DNA from: Gammaproteobacteria bacterium
Lineage (GTDB): Bacteria > Pseudomonadota > Gammaproteobacteria > Pseudomonadales > Azotimanducaceae
DNA length: 42,988 bases
Assembly: GCA_005799745.1 (NCBI GenBank)
Contig: SYFY01000046.1
Span: forward strand, 1 to 42,988
Direction: 5' to 3'
In this document: positions 16,382 to 24,504 of the stretch, one piece after another
Layout: each line of letters opens with the position of its first letter
Position numbering within the stretch: position 1 is the stretch's first letter
Translations under genes and position numbers: made by a program
The notes under the pieces: model-generated
Seen by the model: only the letters and a program-made list of their open reading frames with translations
Databases searched by the model: none
What the model was told of the DNA's origin: nothing

Positions 16382-17272
16382 ATGTTCCCATCCGCCGAAT
16401 TCTGGCCGCAGGACGACTCCCTGCAACGTTTCCAAGTACCACTGCACTTTCAGGGCAAGGACTACCTCGGTTACCTGGTCGCTCCTCCCGCCTCTGCCGG
16501 GCCGCGACCGCTGGTACTCGAGATCCACAACTACGCGGGTCTCAAGTTCTTTGATGTACACCAGGCGGAGCACCTTGCCCGCCTCGGTTACGTGGGTCTC
16601 GCGATTGATGTTTACGGTGACAAAGTCGCACCCGAAGAACGTCTCTGGTCAGACGATCAGACAAAACTGCGTACACACCTGAACCGCACGTTTTCAGCGA
16701 TGGTCTCACTCGACCATGACTATGGGTTCTTTCGCGACATCCTGAAAGCATGGCTCGACATCGGCATGAAGCAGCCCTGTGTCGACACGTCTGTTTCAGC
16801 CGCTGCCATCGGCTACTGCTTCGGTGGTGTTGCGGTACTCGAAGCGGTCCGCGGAGGTCTCGATCTATCGGCGGTGGTTTCGTTTCACGGCTTGTTACAA
16901 ACCGGTGAAGACGGCAGCCCGGCAAGCGTTGGTATCACCCGCCCACCGATCAAGGCACGCGGGAATACCTACAACACCAAAACCATTGTGCAGATTGAAA
17001 ACGGTGCCGACGATCACCTGGTGAAAACTGCGAATCGGGAACGTTTCTGCACCGAGATGGATAACGCTGGCGTCAGCTGGATCTTTCACGACTACGCGAA
17101 AACGCCGCACGGGTTCGCACTGCCCGCGACACTCGGACCACCGGGACACCTGCATGAGGCATCAGACCGACGTTCAACCATCGCGATGTTGAACCTCTTT
17201 CGCGAGGTCTTTCCCAACGTCATCCAGAGCCGCGTTGATCGTAACGCCGCTGGGACAATGATCCCCAATTGA
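16382..17272 (+). CDS. Dienelactone hydrolase family protein
   Basis: A 296-residue alpha/beta hydrolase of the DLH family, cytoplasmic by lack of signal. The catalytic triad is visible: C146 in GYCFGG, an Asp in NGADDHLV (about 210) and H243 in TPHGFA. Classical DLH opens dienelactones in chlorocatechol breakdown, but many paralogues act on other esters. The protein is longer than the 230-240 residues of classical DLH, with an insertion after the nucleophile and a longer C-terminus. ATG at 16382 gives MFPSAEFWP; the upstream frame is unsupported. The stop codon is directly followed by the ATG of the MarC-like gene. Confidence 0.88.
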   Translation: MFPSAEFWPQDDSLQRFQVPLHFQGKDYLGYLVAPPASAGPRPLVLEIHNYAGLKFFDVHQAEHLARLGYVGLAIDVYGDKVAPEERLWSDDQTKLRTHLNRTFSAMVSLDHDYGFFRDILKAWLDIGMKQPCVDTSVSAAAIGYCFGGVAVLEAVRGGLDLSAVVSFHGLLQTGEDGSPASVGITRPPIKARGNTYNTKTIVQIENGADDHLVKTANRERFCTEMDNAGVSWIFHDYAKTPHGFALPATLGPPGHLHEASDRRSTIAMLNLFREVFPNVIQSRVDRNAAGTMIPN

Positions 17273-17869
17273 ATGAACTGGCCTGAGATCGCCGCCGCCG
17301 CGACCACACTCTTCTTCGTGATGGACCCGCTCGGCAACATCCCGATCTTCAACGCTGTTCTGACGCGGTTCACACCGCGTCAGCGTTTGTTGATCATGGT
17401 GCGCGAACTCTTCATTGCGTTGGGGCTGTTGCTCGGCTTTCTGTATGCAGGCAACGCCATGTTGTCGTTTATGGGGTTATCGCAGTCGTCCCTCAGCATC
17501 TCGGGGGGCGTGCTGCTTTTTATTATCGCGATTCGTATGGTTTTCCCGAAACCTGCGAATGAAGAGGAAGAGGTGGATGACCCCTTCATCGTGCCGTTGG
17601 CGATGCCATTGGTTGCCGGACCTTCGACCATCGCACTGCTCTTGCTGATGAGTTCGCGTGAACCTGAGCGGATAACCGAATGGACCGTCGCTTTGACAGC
17701 CGCGTGGGCAGCGACGACGATCCTGCTCATCAGCCCACCGCTGCTCATGCGACTTCTTGGCAGTCGTGGACTTCGCGCGATGGAGCGGCTGATGGGGATG
17801 CTCCTGGTGATGATGGCGACGCAGATGCTCTTGAACGGTATTGCGGCGTTTTATTTCACGCTTAATTGA
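17273..17869 (+). CDS. MarC/YhgN-family inner-membrane protein
   Basis: A 198-residue protein with six predicted membrane spans. The family marks FFVMDPLGNIPIF in span 1 and PLAMPLVAGPSTIA before span 4 are both present. MarC proteins were once linked to antibiotic resistance, but their molecular function is not established. The gene starts immediately after the dienelactone hydrolase stop (TGAATG), so the two are co-translated. Its own stop codon lies inside the left arm of the 26-bp inverted repeat at 17865. Confidence 0.9.
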   Translation: MNWPEIAAAATTLFFVMDPLGNIPIFNAVLTRFTPRQRLLIMVRELFIALGLLLGFLYAGNAMLSFMGLSQSSLSISGGVLLFIIAIRMVFPKPANEEEEVDDPFIVPLAMPLVAGPSTIALLLLMSSREPERITEWTVALTAAWAATTILLISPPLLMRLLGSRGLRAMERLMGMLLVMMATQMLLNGIAAFYFTLN

Positions 17870-17966
17870 GAGTTACTTAACCGCGTGACGTCGCACTATC
17901 GAGGCGGACGAATGATTGGTTCGATTCCTCCGCCAACCATCGTCACGCGGTTAAGTAACTCTCAAT
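17865..17966. repeat. Perfect 26-bp inverted repeat containing both convergent stop codons
   Basis: The arms at 17865-17890 and 17941-17966 are exactly complementary over 26 bp and enclose a 50-bp centre with a nested stem (GGCGGA at 17903-17908 with TCCGCC at 17929-17934). The MarC stop (17867-17869) and the LLM stop (17962-17964) occupy mirror positions within the arms. As RNA it would form one very stable structure in either direction, so it could end both transcripts, although there is no T run. No target duplication is visible outside the arms. It may be a palindromic element that inserted between, and supplied the ends of, two convergent genes. Confidence 0.9.
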
Positions 17967-19062
17967 AGTTGCGTTCGCGCAGCCCTGCTTCAACGAGTCT
18001 CGGCCGCAGCACTTTGTCGAACTGTTCAATGCCCGCGTGATAGTCCACCCACGATAAGGTGGTGCCATCAAGTCCCGCATCCGACATGCGTACAAGCCCT
18101 GCCACGACTTGATCCGGAGTTCCTACCAAAGGCAACGCGCCATACCCCGCAATCATGTTCGCCGCCATGGCTTCCCACTCGGAGCCGAGCGCGCTTTGCG
18201 AATTGGGAATCAGCACATCGAGCAAGTTGCGCACACCGTCCCAATCACCGAGTTCGGTCACATACTTCTCAACAAAGGCGCGCGCTTCGGCTTCCGTATC
18301 CCGACACACCACATAACACTGGCCAAAGACCTGAAGGTTCCGAGCCCGTTGATTCGCCAGCGCACGCACACCTTGTGCGGCTTTTCCCGCTGTCGGCAGA
18401 TCTGGTGCAACGACGAAATTGAGATCCGCATGGCTAGCAGCGAACGCCTGGCCTCTGGGGCTGTTGCCCGCGCTCATGATGACCGGGGTTTGTTGCAGCG
18501 GTTTCGGTTCGGAGTAGGCAGCAGGTACTTTGAAGTGGTCACCTGACCAATCGAACTCACCTTCCTTTGACCACAACGCCTTGATGAGGGAGATCCACTC
18601 TTCAGCAATGTCGTAACGAGTGTCGTGCGCCGCCTGCGGTGCGCCAAACATGGAAATTTCGCGCTCATTCCAACCGGCAACGATGTTCAAACAAAAACGC
18701 CCACCGGAGATGTGGTCGATGGTCGCGAACTCTTTGGCGACCCGCACCGGATGTACAGTCGGTACATGGCAGGTGGAGAAGAGCGCAATGCGGCTCGTGA
18801 TTGCAGCCAGCCCCGCCGCCCAGGTAAACGGTTCGAAGCTACGGTGATTGAAGTTGGTATCACCACCCATCCCCTTCCATCGAGCGACCGGGACGAGTGC
18901 ATCAAATCCTGCGGCCTCGGCAGCCAACGCAACCCGCTTCGTCTCTTCCCAGGTAATGCCAAGTGTTCCTGGCATGGACGTCATTGAACAACCACCACTG
19001 ACGTTGACGCCAAACACCGCCAGCTTCAGCCGGTGTGGATTGCCACGCAGTGGGTTCACCAC
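17962..19062 (-). CDS. LLM-class FMN-dependent monooxygenase (RutA-like)
   Basis: A 366-residue luciferase-like monooxygenase. Marks include ETKRVALAAEAAGFDALVPVARW, STCHVPTVHPVRVAKEFATIDHISGGRFCLNIVAGWNEREISMFG and PVIMSAGNSPRGQAFA, the pattern of RutA and dimethylsulfone monooxygenase-type enzymes that use reduced FMN and O2. Start GTG at 19062 overlaps the Rieske stop by 7 bp, so it is the last gene of the nine-gene operon. No flavin reductase is nearby, so FMNH2 must come from elsewhere. The C-terminus ends in RERNY with the stop inside the inverted repeat. The likely role is a C-N, C-S or Baeyer-Villiger-type oxygenation late in the pathway, which is inference. Confidence 0.88.
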   Translation of the reverse strand: MVNPLRGNPHRLKLAVFGVNVSGGCSMTSMPGTLGITWEETKRVALAAEAAGFDALVPVARWKGMGGDTNFNHRSFEPFTWAAGLAAITSRIALFSTCHVPTVHPVRVAKEFATIDHISGGRFCLNIVAGWNEREISMFGAPQAAHDTRYDIAEEWISLIKALWSKEGEFDWSGDHFKVPAAYSEPKPLQQTPVIMSAGNSPRGQAFAASHADLNFVVAPDLPTAGKAAQGVRALANQRARNLQVFGQCYVVCRDTEAEARAFVEKYVTELGDWDGVRNLLDVLIPNSQSALGSEWEAMAANMIAGYGALPLVGTPDQVVAGLVRMSDAGLDGTTLSWVDYHAGIEQFDKVLRPRLVEAGLRERNY

Positions 19063-20213
19063 TCCGCTCCTGCATTCGATCGGGTGAAGTACGCGACCCA
19101 GCGATGATAGTTCTGCACAGCCGGCTCGTTGCGCCCAATCAGAAAGTGATCGTTGGCACCGGAGAGAATCGCCTTCTGGATACTGAACCCGAGAACATAA
19201 TCTTCATCCTGTACCGCTTGCAGTGTCATGGCGCTGAAGGTCCTGGTCGCTGCAAGTTCCGCTTCGGTTTCCGGTTTCTTGGCGCTCAGCACACTTTGTC
19301 GCGTGATCGTCGTATCGGGTGTTTTTCCTGGAAAAACCTGACTCACAAGGCAATGGTCACCGAGAATTCCAGAAATCGAGAGGTTCGGAAAACAGTTGTG
19401 GATGAGCCGCACATGGACATCGGGTCGCCAGGCTTCTTCGGGTTGATTGGCGAGCTCAGGCAGAGATTTACGTCCAAACGTCAGTCGCTGGTGTGGTCCC
19501 CACGTATCGAGCACGAGCAGATTGCCGATCGTGAATTGGCCCACCGTGCGGCCATGCACGATGTTGTGGTGATAGGCCTCAAGGTACCCATCCATCGTCA
19601 CCTTCCAGCCGGGGCCAGGTAGGTCGCGTTGCTCAAAGAGGTGCCAGCTGGAAAGATCGAGTGTACCGATCTCTTGAGCGAAGTCCCCGAGCCACTGATC
19701 AATATCGAACGTGCGATGGGGTGACACCATCGCGAACACGACACCACTCTTTTCTGCACAAGGCAGTGAGACCAGGCCGTATTGGCTGGCGTCAATGTCA
19801 CCAAAGGTGTCGGCCGCATAACGTCCGGCGAGCTCTCCATGATGGTTGTAAACCCAGGCGTGATACGGACAAGCGAACACACGCGCTTTACCACCGCCCT
19901 CTGCACAAACCTGTGCACCGCGGTGTCGGCAAACGTTTAAAAAAGCGCGTACTACTCGATCTTCACCACGCACGAGCAGCAATGGAACATCCATCAGGTT
20001 CATCGCTTTGTACGAACCCGGCTCTGGCAGTTCGAGACTCAGTGCCACTGCAATGGGTAGCTCACGAAAGACGCGTTGCACTTCCCGACTGTAGCGCTGC
20101 GGATCGGTATACATCGCCACGGGCAGCTGAAGAATGTCGTTAGCTTGATCCGTAGTCCCGGCTTGCAGGTGTGTCAACGCCCGGCGTGCAAGACCCTGAA
20201 TACGATCACTCAT
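19056..20213 (-). CDS. Rieske non-haem iron oxygenase, catalytic subunit
   Basis: A 385-residue oxygenase with Rieske ligands C95, H97, C115 and H118 (CRHRGAQ and CPYHAW) and the iron-binding E212, H215 and H220 in LEAYHHNIVH. As in the other Rieske protein of this window, Glu replaces the bridging Asp of classical dioxygenases. ATG at 20213 overlaps the SnoaL-like stop as ATGA, and its own stop overlaps the LLM start by 7 bp. The SnoaL-like partner directly upstream could act as a small subunit, but ferredoxin and reductase genes are missing. Probably a monooxygenase or demethylase step of the operon pathway. Confidence 0.92.
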   Translation of the reverse strand: MSDRIQGLARRALTHLQAGTTDQANDILQLPVAMYTDPQRYSREVQRVFRELPIAVALSLELPEPGSYKAMNLMDVPLLLVRGEDRVVRAFLNVCRHRGAQVCAEGGGKARVFACPYHAWVYNHHGELAGRYAADTFGDIDASQYGLVSLPCAEKSGVVFAMVSPHRTFDIDQWLGDFAQEIGTLDLSSWHLFEQRDLPGPGWKVTMDGYLEAYHHNIVHGRTVGQFTIGNLLVLDTWGPHQRLTFGRKSLPELANQPEEAWRPDVHVRLIHNCFPNLSISGILGDHCLVSQVFPGKTPDTTITRQSVLSAKKPETEAELAATRTFSAMTLQAVQDEDYVLGFSIQKAILSGANDHFLIGRNEPAVQNYHRWVAYFTRSNAGAEW

Positions 20214-20770
20214 TGCCGATAGCGCCGTTCATAGTCCTGCCACGCCTCGAGCTTCTCCGGATAATCAGCGGGCATCAGATCGCCTCCCATGAGCACACGG
20301 TTCTCACGATTGAGCGCCGTGCCATATTCGGCATAGGGTACGTAGTAGAGGAACTTGATCTCGCGCGTCAGAAAGCGCCACACGCCGCCTTCACGTCGAT
20401 AGGTATCGTGGTACTTCATCGCCGCGATGCTGACAACACCGTTAGGGGTGGTTTCCGCATGGGCGTGGACGAGCGCACTTGCCTTGTTGGCATCATCAGG
20501 GTCGATGGTGACTTTCACATCGTGGGTCCAGTGATACGCCGGACCTCGAATCTTAAACGTGTTGATGAACATCTCCCGAATGGCCTCACGCCCCGTCGAC
20601 ACCATCTTGCCGTTGGGTGAGCCAAAGCGCGCATCTTCCGTGAAGAGGCTCATGAGCCAAGGCATGTCGTGAATATCGCAGGCGATCGCGTAGTCCGTAA
20701 CCAGGGCGCGAATCGCGTCTTTGGACTCGAGCCGGTCGATGCGGTCTTCAAGGGATTTGAGATCAGTCAT
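20210..20770 (-). CDS. SnoaL/NTF2-like protein (SnoaL_4 type)
   Basis: A 186-residue cone-fold protein. It starts with a coiled helix (LEDRIDRLESKDAIRALVTDYAIACDIHD), then LFTEDARFGSPNGKMVSTGREAIREMF, HWTHDVKVTIDPDDANKASALVHAHAET and a final WRFLTREIKFLYYVPY. Such proteins act as beta subunits of Rieske oxygenases, as hydratases or as isomerases. Its position, with a 4-bp overlap before the Rieske alpha gene, favours the beta-subunit role, though beta subunits of classical dioxygenases are usually more distant in sequence. ATG at 20770 has GGAAGGACAGGTGAT upstream. Confidence 0.85.
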   Translation of the reverse strand: MTDLKSLEDRIDRLESKDAIRALVTDYAIACDIHDMPWLMSLFTEDARFGSPNGKMVSTGREAIREMFINTFKIRGPAYHWTHDVKVTIDPDDANKASALVHAHAETTPNGVVSIAAMKYHDTYRREGGVWRFLTREIKFLYYVPYAEYGTALNRENRVLMGGDLMPADYPEKLEAWQDYERRYRQ

Positions 20771-20798
20771 GGATCACCTGTCCTTCCAATTTTTCCCA

Positions 20799-21794
20799 TC
20801 ATTTCATTCGATGCGCGCGCAGGAGCTTGCGCGCGTTGTCGGTGTAGGGCTTTGCTTCATCGCGAATGTTACCGGGTTGCTGGTCCCAGCCTGCGAAGTT
20901 CGTACCAAAGACCAGGTGGTCGTAGTTGACATGAGACTTCAGCAGCTCAAGGGAATCGTCAGCATGTACGTGAATATCAAACCAGAGTCGATTGACCAGC
21001 GCCTCAAAGGCTCCATCCGCGCGCATTTCCGCACTCGCCCACGGACGCTTCTTCGCTGCCTTGGCCATTCGACCAAACACATAACCTGTTGCGCCACCGC
21101 CGTGGCTGATACAGATGTCGAGCTTCGGATGCCGCTCGAGCACACCACCAAAGATCAGGCGGCAGACGGCGATGGTCTCTTGTGCGGTGAAACCCACAAT
21201 GATGTCGAGATCAAACTTCCGCAGATTGGAATCACCTGGAGGGCCATCGATGCCGGCCGGCGCTGGATGAATGAAGAGCGGCACATCCATGGCGACCAGG
21301 GCGGCATAAAAGGCATCCATCGCTGGATCATCGAGGGCTCGTCCAAAGTCGGTGCCGATGTATGGCCCGAGCATGCCGAGTTCCTGCACCGCACGTTGGG
21401 TTTCTTCGATGGCAAAGCCGACATCCTGAATGGGGATCGACGCGAACGCGGCGAGTCGATCCCGATGCGGCGCGATGAGCGCGGCGAGCGCATCGTTGTG
21501 CATCCGGCAATAAGCACGCGCAGCATCGGGTGGAATGAAATGAAAATAGGTCAGTGGGTTCGGTGAAAGCACCTGAAAGTCGAGCCCGGCTGCTTCCATG
21601 GCTTTAAGTCGTAAGTCCACTTCCATAAACGGGCTGCCGCGGTACTTCACGCCATGCAGCTCCCAGGTGCCGACACGAAAACGCGGGGATGCTTCACGCC
21701 CGAGTTCCGGTCCAAATTCGCCGGCCGCACCCATCGTCGCTTCGAGTACCGCATGAGCGTGTACATCGATAGTTTCTGCTTCGTGAACGTTCAT
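20799..21794 (-). CDS. ACMSD-like amidohydrolase/decarboxylase
   Basis: A 331-residue TIM-barrel protein of the amidohydrolase_2 family, which includes ACMSD, gamma-resorcylate and 5-carboxyvanillate decarboxylases. Metal ligands are visible at H12 and H14 (IDVHAHA), H176 (PLFIHPAP) and H231 (CISHGGG). At the usual final metal ligand, where ACMSD-type proteins have GSDYP, this protein reads FGTNFAGWD: Asn299 stands where Asp is expected, with an Asp at 304. That may mark a subfamily with altered metal binding, or the real ligand may be shifted. It lies 28 bp upstream of the SnoaL-like gene and 27 bp downstream of the SDR in the nine-gene operon, so a decarboxylation or hydrolysis step is likely. 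Confidence 0.88.
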   Translation of the reverse strand: MNVHEAETIDVHAHAVLEATMGAAGEFGPELGREASPRFRVGTWELHGVKYRGSPFMEVDLRLKAMEAAGLDFQVLSPNPLTYFHFIPPDAARAYCRMHNDALAALIAPHRDRLAAFASIPIQDVGFAIEETQRAVQELGMLGPYIGTDFGRALDDPAMDAFYAALVAMDVPLFIHPAPAGIDGPPGDSNLRKFDLDIIVGFTAQETIAVCRLIFGGVLERHPKLDICISHGGGATGYVFGRMAKAAKKRPWASAEMRADGAFEALVNRLWFDIHVHADDSLELLKSHVNYDHLVFGTNFAGWDQQPGNIRDEAKPYTDNARKLLRAHRMK

Positions 21795-21821
21795 GCGGAT
21801 GATCTCCCCTTCAACCCGTCG

Positions 21822-22583
21822 TTATCCTTTGGTAATGCCAAGCGACAGACCACCATCCACCTCCAGAATGGTGCCGGTAGTCCACGCGGCGTTGATGAAG
21901 TAACCAATGGCTTCGGCCAATTCATCCACCGTGCCAATTCGCCCAAGGGCATGCAGGCCCGCCATGCCTTCAAGTCGCTCCAGCGCCTGTTCATCATCAA
22001 ACAGGCCCGCCCGCTGATTGATTTCCGTAAACACAGCACCTGGCGCAACGCAGTTCACACGAATCCCTACCGGCCCGAGTTCTGCGGCTAACGATTTCGT
22101 GACGGCCTCAATCGCGCCCTTGGTTGCGGCATAAGGTGATACGCCCGGAAAGGCGCGACGATTGTGAATGGAGCCGAGAAACACGATGGCACCATGGCTC
22201 GACTCAAGATACGGCTGACACAAAGCGCTCAACATGATTCCCGCAATCACGTTAGCGTGAAAGATGTCGATGAGTTTCTGCTCTTCGAGTGCATCCAAGG
22301 GGGCGCGATACATGTTGCCGGCATTGTTCACGAGGGCGTCGATCCCGCCACCGTGCATGTTGGCAGCACGAACAATGCGCTCCCGGTCTTCACGGACCGT
22401 GACGTCTCCCGCCACTGCATAACAGGCATCGCCAATGGACTTCGCGACCTCGGCCACCTTCTCCGGACGCCGCCCACAAATGGTCACTCGCGCCCCACGT
22501 TCGGCAAGATACCGGGCCGTCCCGGCACCAATACCGGAACCCCCTCCGGTAATCAAAACGGAACGGCCATCAAACTGGTTCAT
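21822..22583 (-). CDS. Short-chain dehydrogenase/reductase (SDR)
   Basis: A 253-residue classical SDR. Cofactor site TGGGSGIGAG near residue 12, NNAG at about 87, catalytic Ser in FLGSIHNRR, and YAATKGAIEA holding the Tyr-Lys pair. The GRR following strand 2 (ICGRRPEK) suggests NADP preference. The C-terminal TGTILEVDGGLSLG is typical. Its ATG shares one base with the TAA stop of the next SDR upstream, so expression is coupled. It probably oxidises or reduces a hydroxyl group introduced by the operon oxygenases. Confidence 0.92.
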   Translation of the reverse strand: MNQFDGRSVLITGGGSGIGAGTARYLAERGARVTICGRRPEKVAEVAKSIGDACYAVAGDVTVREDRERIVRAANMHGGGIDALVNNAGNMYRAPLDALEEQKLIDIFHANVIAGIMLSALCQPYLESSHGAIVFLGSIHNRRAFPGVSPYAATKGAIEAVTKSLAAELGPVGIRVNCVAPGAVFTEINQRAGLFDDEQALERLEGMAGLHALGRIGTVDELAEAIGYFINAAWTTGTILEVDGGLSLGITKG

Positions 22584-23326
22584 TATTCTCTCGGCAACTG
22601 CAGGAGCACGCTGTTGATGACACCACCATCGACGATCAAGGTAACTCCGCTGATGTAACTGGCTTGTTCGGAAGCCAGGAATAATGCGGTATCCGCGACG
22701 TCATCGACGGTACCGAGGCGCCCCAGAGGCACCGCACCAGAGCGTTTTTCCCGCACTTTGGCGTTAGCGTAATAAGGGGAGGACATCCCGCCATCGATGA
22801 AACCGGGCGCAATCGCATTTACTCGAATCCCGAATTTCCCCCACTCGATGCTCATTTGTTGGGTGAGGCCGATGAGCCCTGCCTTGGCGGCCACATAGGC
22901 GCCACAGTTGGGACTGGGGTGCAGGCCATTGATGGACGAGATATTGATGATCACGCCACCGCCGTGGTCCCGCATGTGCCGTGCTGCCGCTTGGGCGGCG
23001 AAGAAAGCCCCATTGAGATTGACGTCCATCACCAGACGGAAGTCGTCAGCGCTGTGATCGATGAGCGGGCCTGTGCGCAGAATTCCAGCATTGTTAACAA
23101 GCACATCCACGGAGCCCATCCGGCGCACTGCGGCGGCCATGTCCGCAGGATCACGCACATCTCCGGCGAGGGGCATCGCGTGTTTGAGTGTGGAAGCAAC
23201 TTCCTCGGCACGCTTTTCGTCGGCATCCATCACGCCAACCGTATAACCAGCCGCCGAGGCTCGAGCCGCAATGGCGGCACCAATTCCAGCTCCAGCACCC
23301 GTGATCAACATGTGGCGTCGAGTCAT
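22583..23326 (-). CDS. Short-chain dehydrogenase/reductase (SDR)
   Basis: A 247-residue classical SDR with TGAGAGIGAA near residue 9, an Asp after strand 2 (GVMDADEKRA) that suggests NAD rather than NADP, NNAG, INISSINGLHPS with the catalytic Ser, and YVAAKAGLIG with the Tyr-Lys pair. The C-terminus carries SGVTLIVDGG. It overlaps the second P450 gene by 4 bp (ATGA) and the downstream SDR by 1 bp. Two adjacent SDRs of opposite apparent cofactor preference would allow two separate alcohol/ketone conversions, which is inference. Confidence 0.92.
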   Translation of the reverse strand: MTRRHMLITGAGAGIGAAIAARASAAGYTVGVMDADEKRAEEVASTLKHAMPLAGDVRDPADMAAAVRRMGSVDVLVNNAGILRTGPLIDHSADDFRLVMDVNLNGAFFAAQAAARHMRDHGGGVIINISSINGLHPSPNCGAYVAAKAGLIGLTQQMSIEWGKFGIRVNAIAPGFIDGGMSSPYYANAKVREKRSGAVPLGRLGTVDDVADTALFLASEQASYISGVTLIVDGGVINSVLLQLPRE

Positions 23327-24504
23327 TTGAGGTTTCCTGAAAATCGAAGCGGATAACGGGCCCAGTTGCGGCGCACGTTTTGGGTATCAATCACAGCGGG
23401 ATCACTCGGATCCGGTCTTGCACCGGCTTCAAGCAGCGCATGCACCAGAAGCGGCACGGTACCGTAGTGTGGATCGTCACCCGAATCCTTCGCGACGATT
23501 CCCCCATCAAGGTCACGACCGAGGCACGCGTGAGTACCGTAACCAAAGGACAATCCCCACGGCCATACATCGGCGGGGACTATTCGGTCAGGGTCAAACC
23601 GATTTGCGTTTGCGCCAAACACGGCCGGATCACGATTGGCATCGAGCAGATGGATCTCCACTTGCTCGCCCGCTTCGACTTTCGTGTCGTGCAGCGGACA
23701 ACTCGCTACCGCACGTCGCCATGCCACAGGGCTCGCGGGATGCAAACGGAGACTTTCGTGGACACATCGCTGCACGAACACCGGATGTCGCAACCGATCC
23801 CAACGGCCTGTGTCTTCACCCGCCCAGATATAAATCTCGTGCAATGCATGCGCCGTACTGTTGGTGGTGCTATGGGCACCGGCTTGCAGAAAGAAGCTCA
23901 TTTCCCTGCGCAAGACCTCATCACTCAATGGCAGCTTCGCACCCTGCAGCAACAAGGTTGTTAACACATCACGCGGCAGTTGTTCTCGCGCGGCGGTTGC
24001 AACCAGTAAGCGTCGCCGTTCAAGCGACGGGCGGAAGAATCGCTGCTCAAACTCCACCATCGCGGCATCCACTTCAGCATTTACCTGGGCGTGATCGCGA
24101 GTGCTGTGCACGAGGGTCGCGCCTTCACTGAAAGTCTTTACGAGCTTGAGCAGCGCTTCGGTTTCTTCTGTGGCCCCAAGCGGTCGGTCGATCCCGGCAA
24201 AGTCCGCCGTGATGTTCATGCTGAGTCGGTACCCGAGTTCAATCACTTCAGCGCAACCACCTGTGATCGCCGGCTGCAAGAGTTGCTCGAGATTGGGTGC
24301 AAACACATCACGAACGTAGGCGCGAAAGAAACCGCGCCCGAACACTCCCATCTCGATGACTCGTCGCTGTCGATGTACATCGCCATGCAACGTAATGAGC
24401 GCATCCTTCATCACCTTCTCGCCCGCATCGTAGAGTGCTTGCCGAAGGTCTGGCGCGCGCAACGCCTGCATGGCGCCTTGCCAGGTGCATATAGTGACCG
24501 TCAT
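23323..24504 (-). CDS. Cytochrome P450 (second of a tandem pair)
   Basis: A 393-residue soluble P450. Haem-thiolate motif FGYGTHACLG with C327, the K-helix ExxR at E250/R253 (HESLRLHP) and the I-helix AGAHST near 208-213 are all visible. In the I-helix the usual acidic residue of A/G-G-x-D/E-T is His211 and the usual Thr is Ser212, so the acid-alcohol proton relay is changed. The N-terminus lacks the first beta-sheet region seen in P450cam-like proteins and starts near the B-helix. ATG at 24504 overlaps the upstream P450 stop as ATGA; the longer frame is its shadow. It is clearly a paralogue of the adjacent P450 (shared LRQALYD, TLHG-x2-HR). Redox partners are not encoded nearby. Confidence 0.9.
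   Translation of the reverse strand: MTVTICTWQGAMQALRAPDLRQALYDAGEKVMKDALITLHGDVHRQRRVIEMGVFGRGFFRAYVRDVFAPNLEQLLQPAITGGCAEVIELGYRLSMNITADFAGIDRPLGATEETEALLKLVKTFSEGATLVHSTRDHAQVNAEVDAAMVEFEQRFFRPSLERRRLLVATAAREQLPRDVLTTLLLQGAKLPLSDEVLRREMSFFLQAGAHSTTNSTAHALHEIYIWAGEDTGRWDRLRHPVFVQRCVHESLRLHPASPVAWRRAVASCPLHDTKVEAGEQVEIHLLDANRDPAVFGANANRFDPDRIVPADVWPWGLSFGYGTHACLGRDLDGGIVAKDSGDDPHYGTVPLLVHALLEAGARPDPSDPAVIDTQNVRRNWARYPLRFSGNLK

Noticed and set aside
17900..17940. tRNA-like 3' end (GGTTCGATTCC ... ACCA) in the inverted-repeat loop
   Set aside because: The would-be T stem does not pair and no D or anticodon arm exists upstream.
17875..17960. Integron attC site (ACTTAAC ... GTTAAGT fit RYYYAAC/GTTRRRY)
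   Set aside because: The palindrome is perfect and extends beyond the core sites without the extrahelical bases expected of attC; no integrase or cassette array is present. The motif match is short and degenerate.
20721..21566. 281-residue open frame opposite the ACMSD-like gene
   Set aside because: Shadow of the minus-strand gene with preserved metal motifs.
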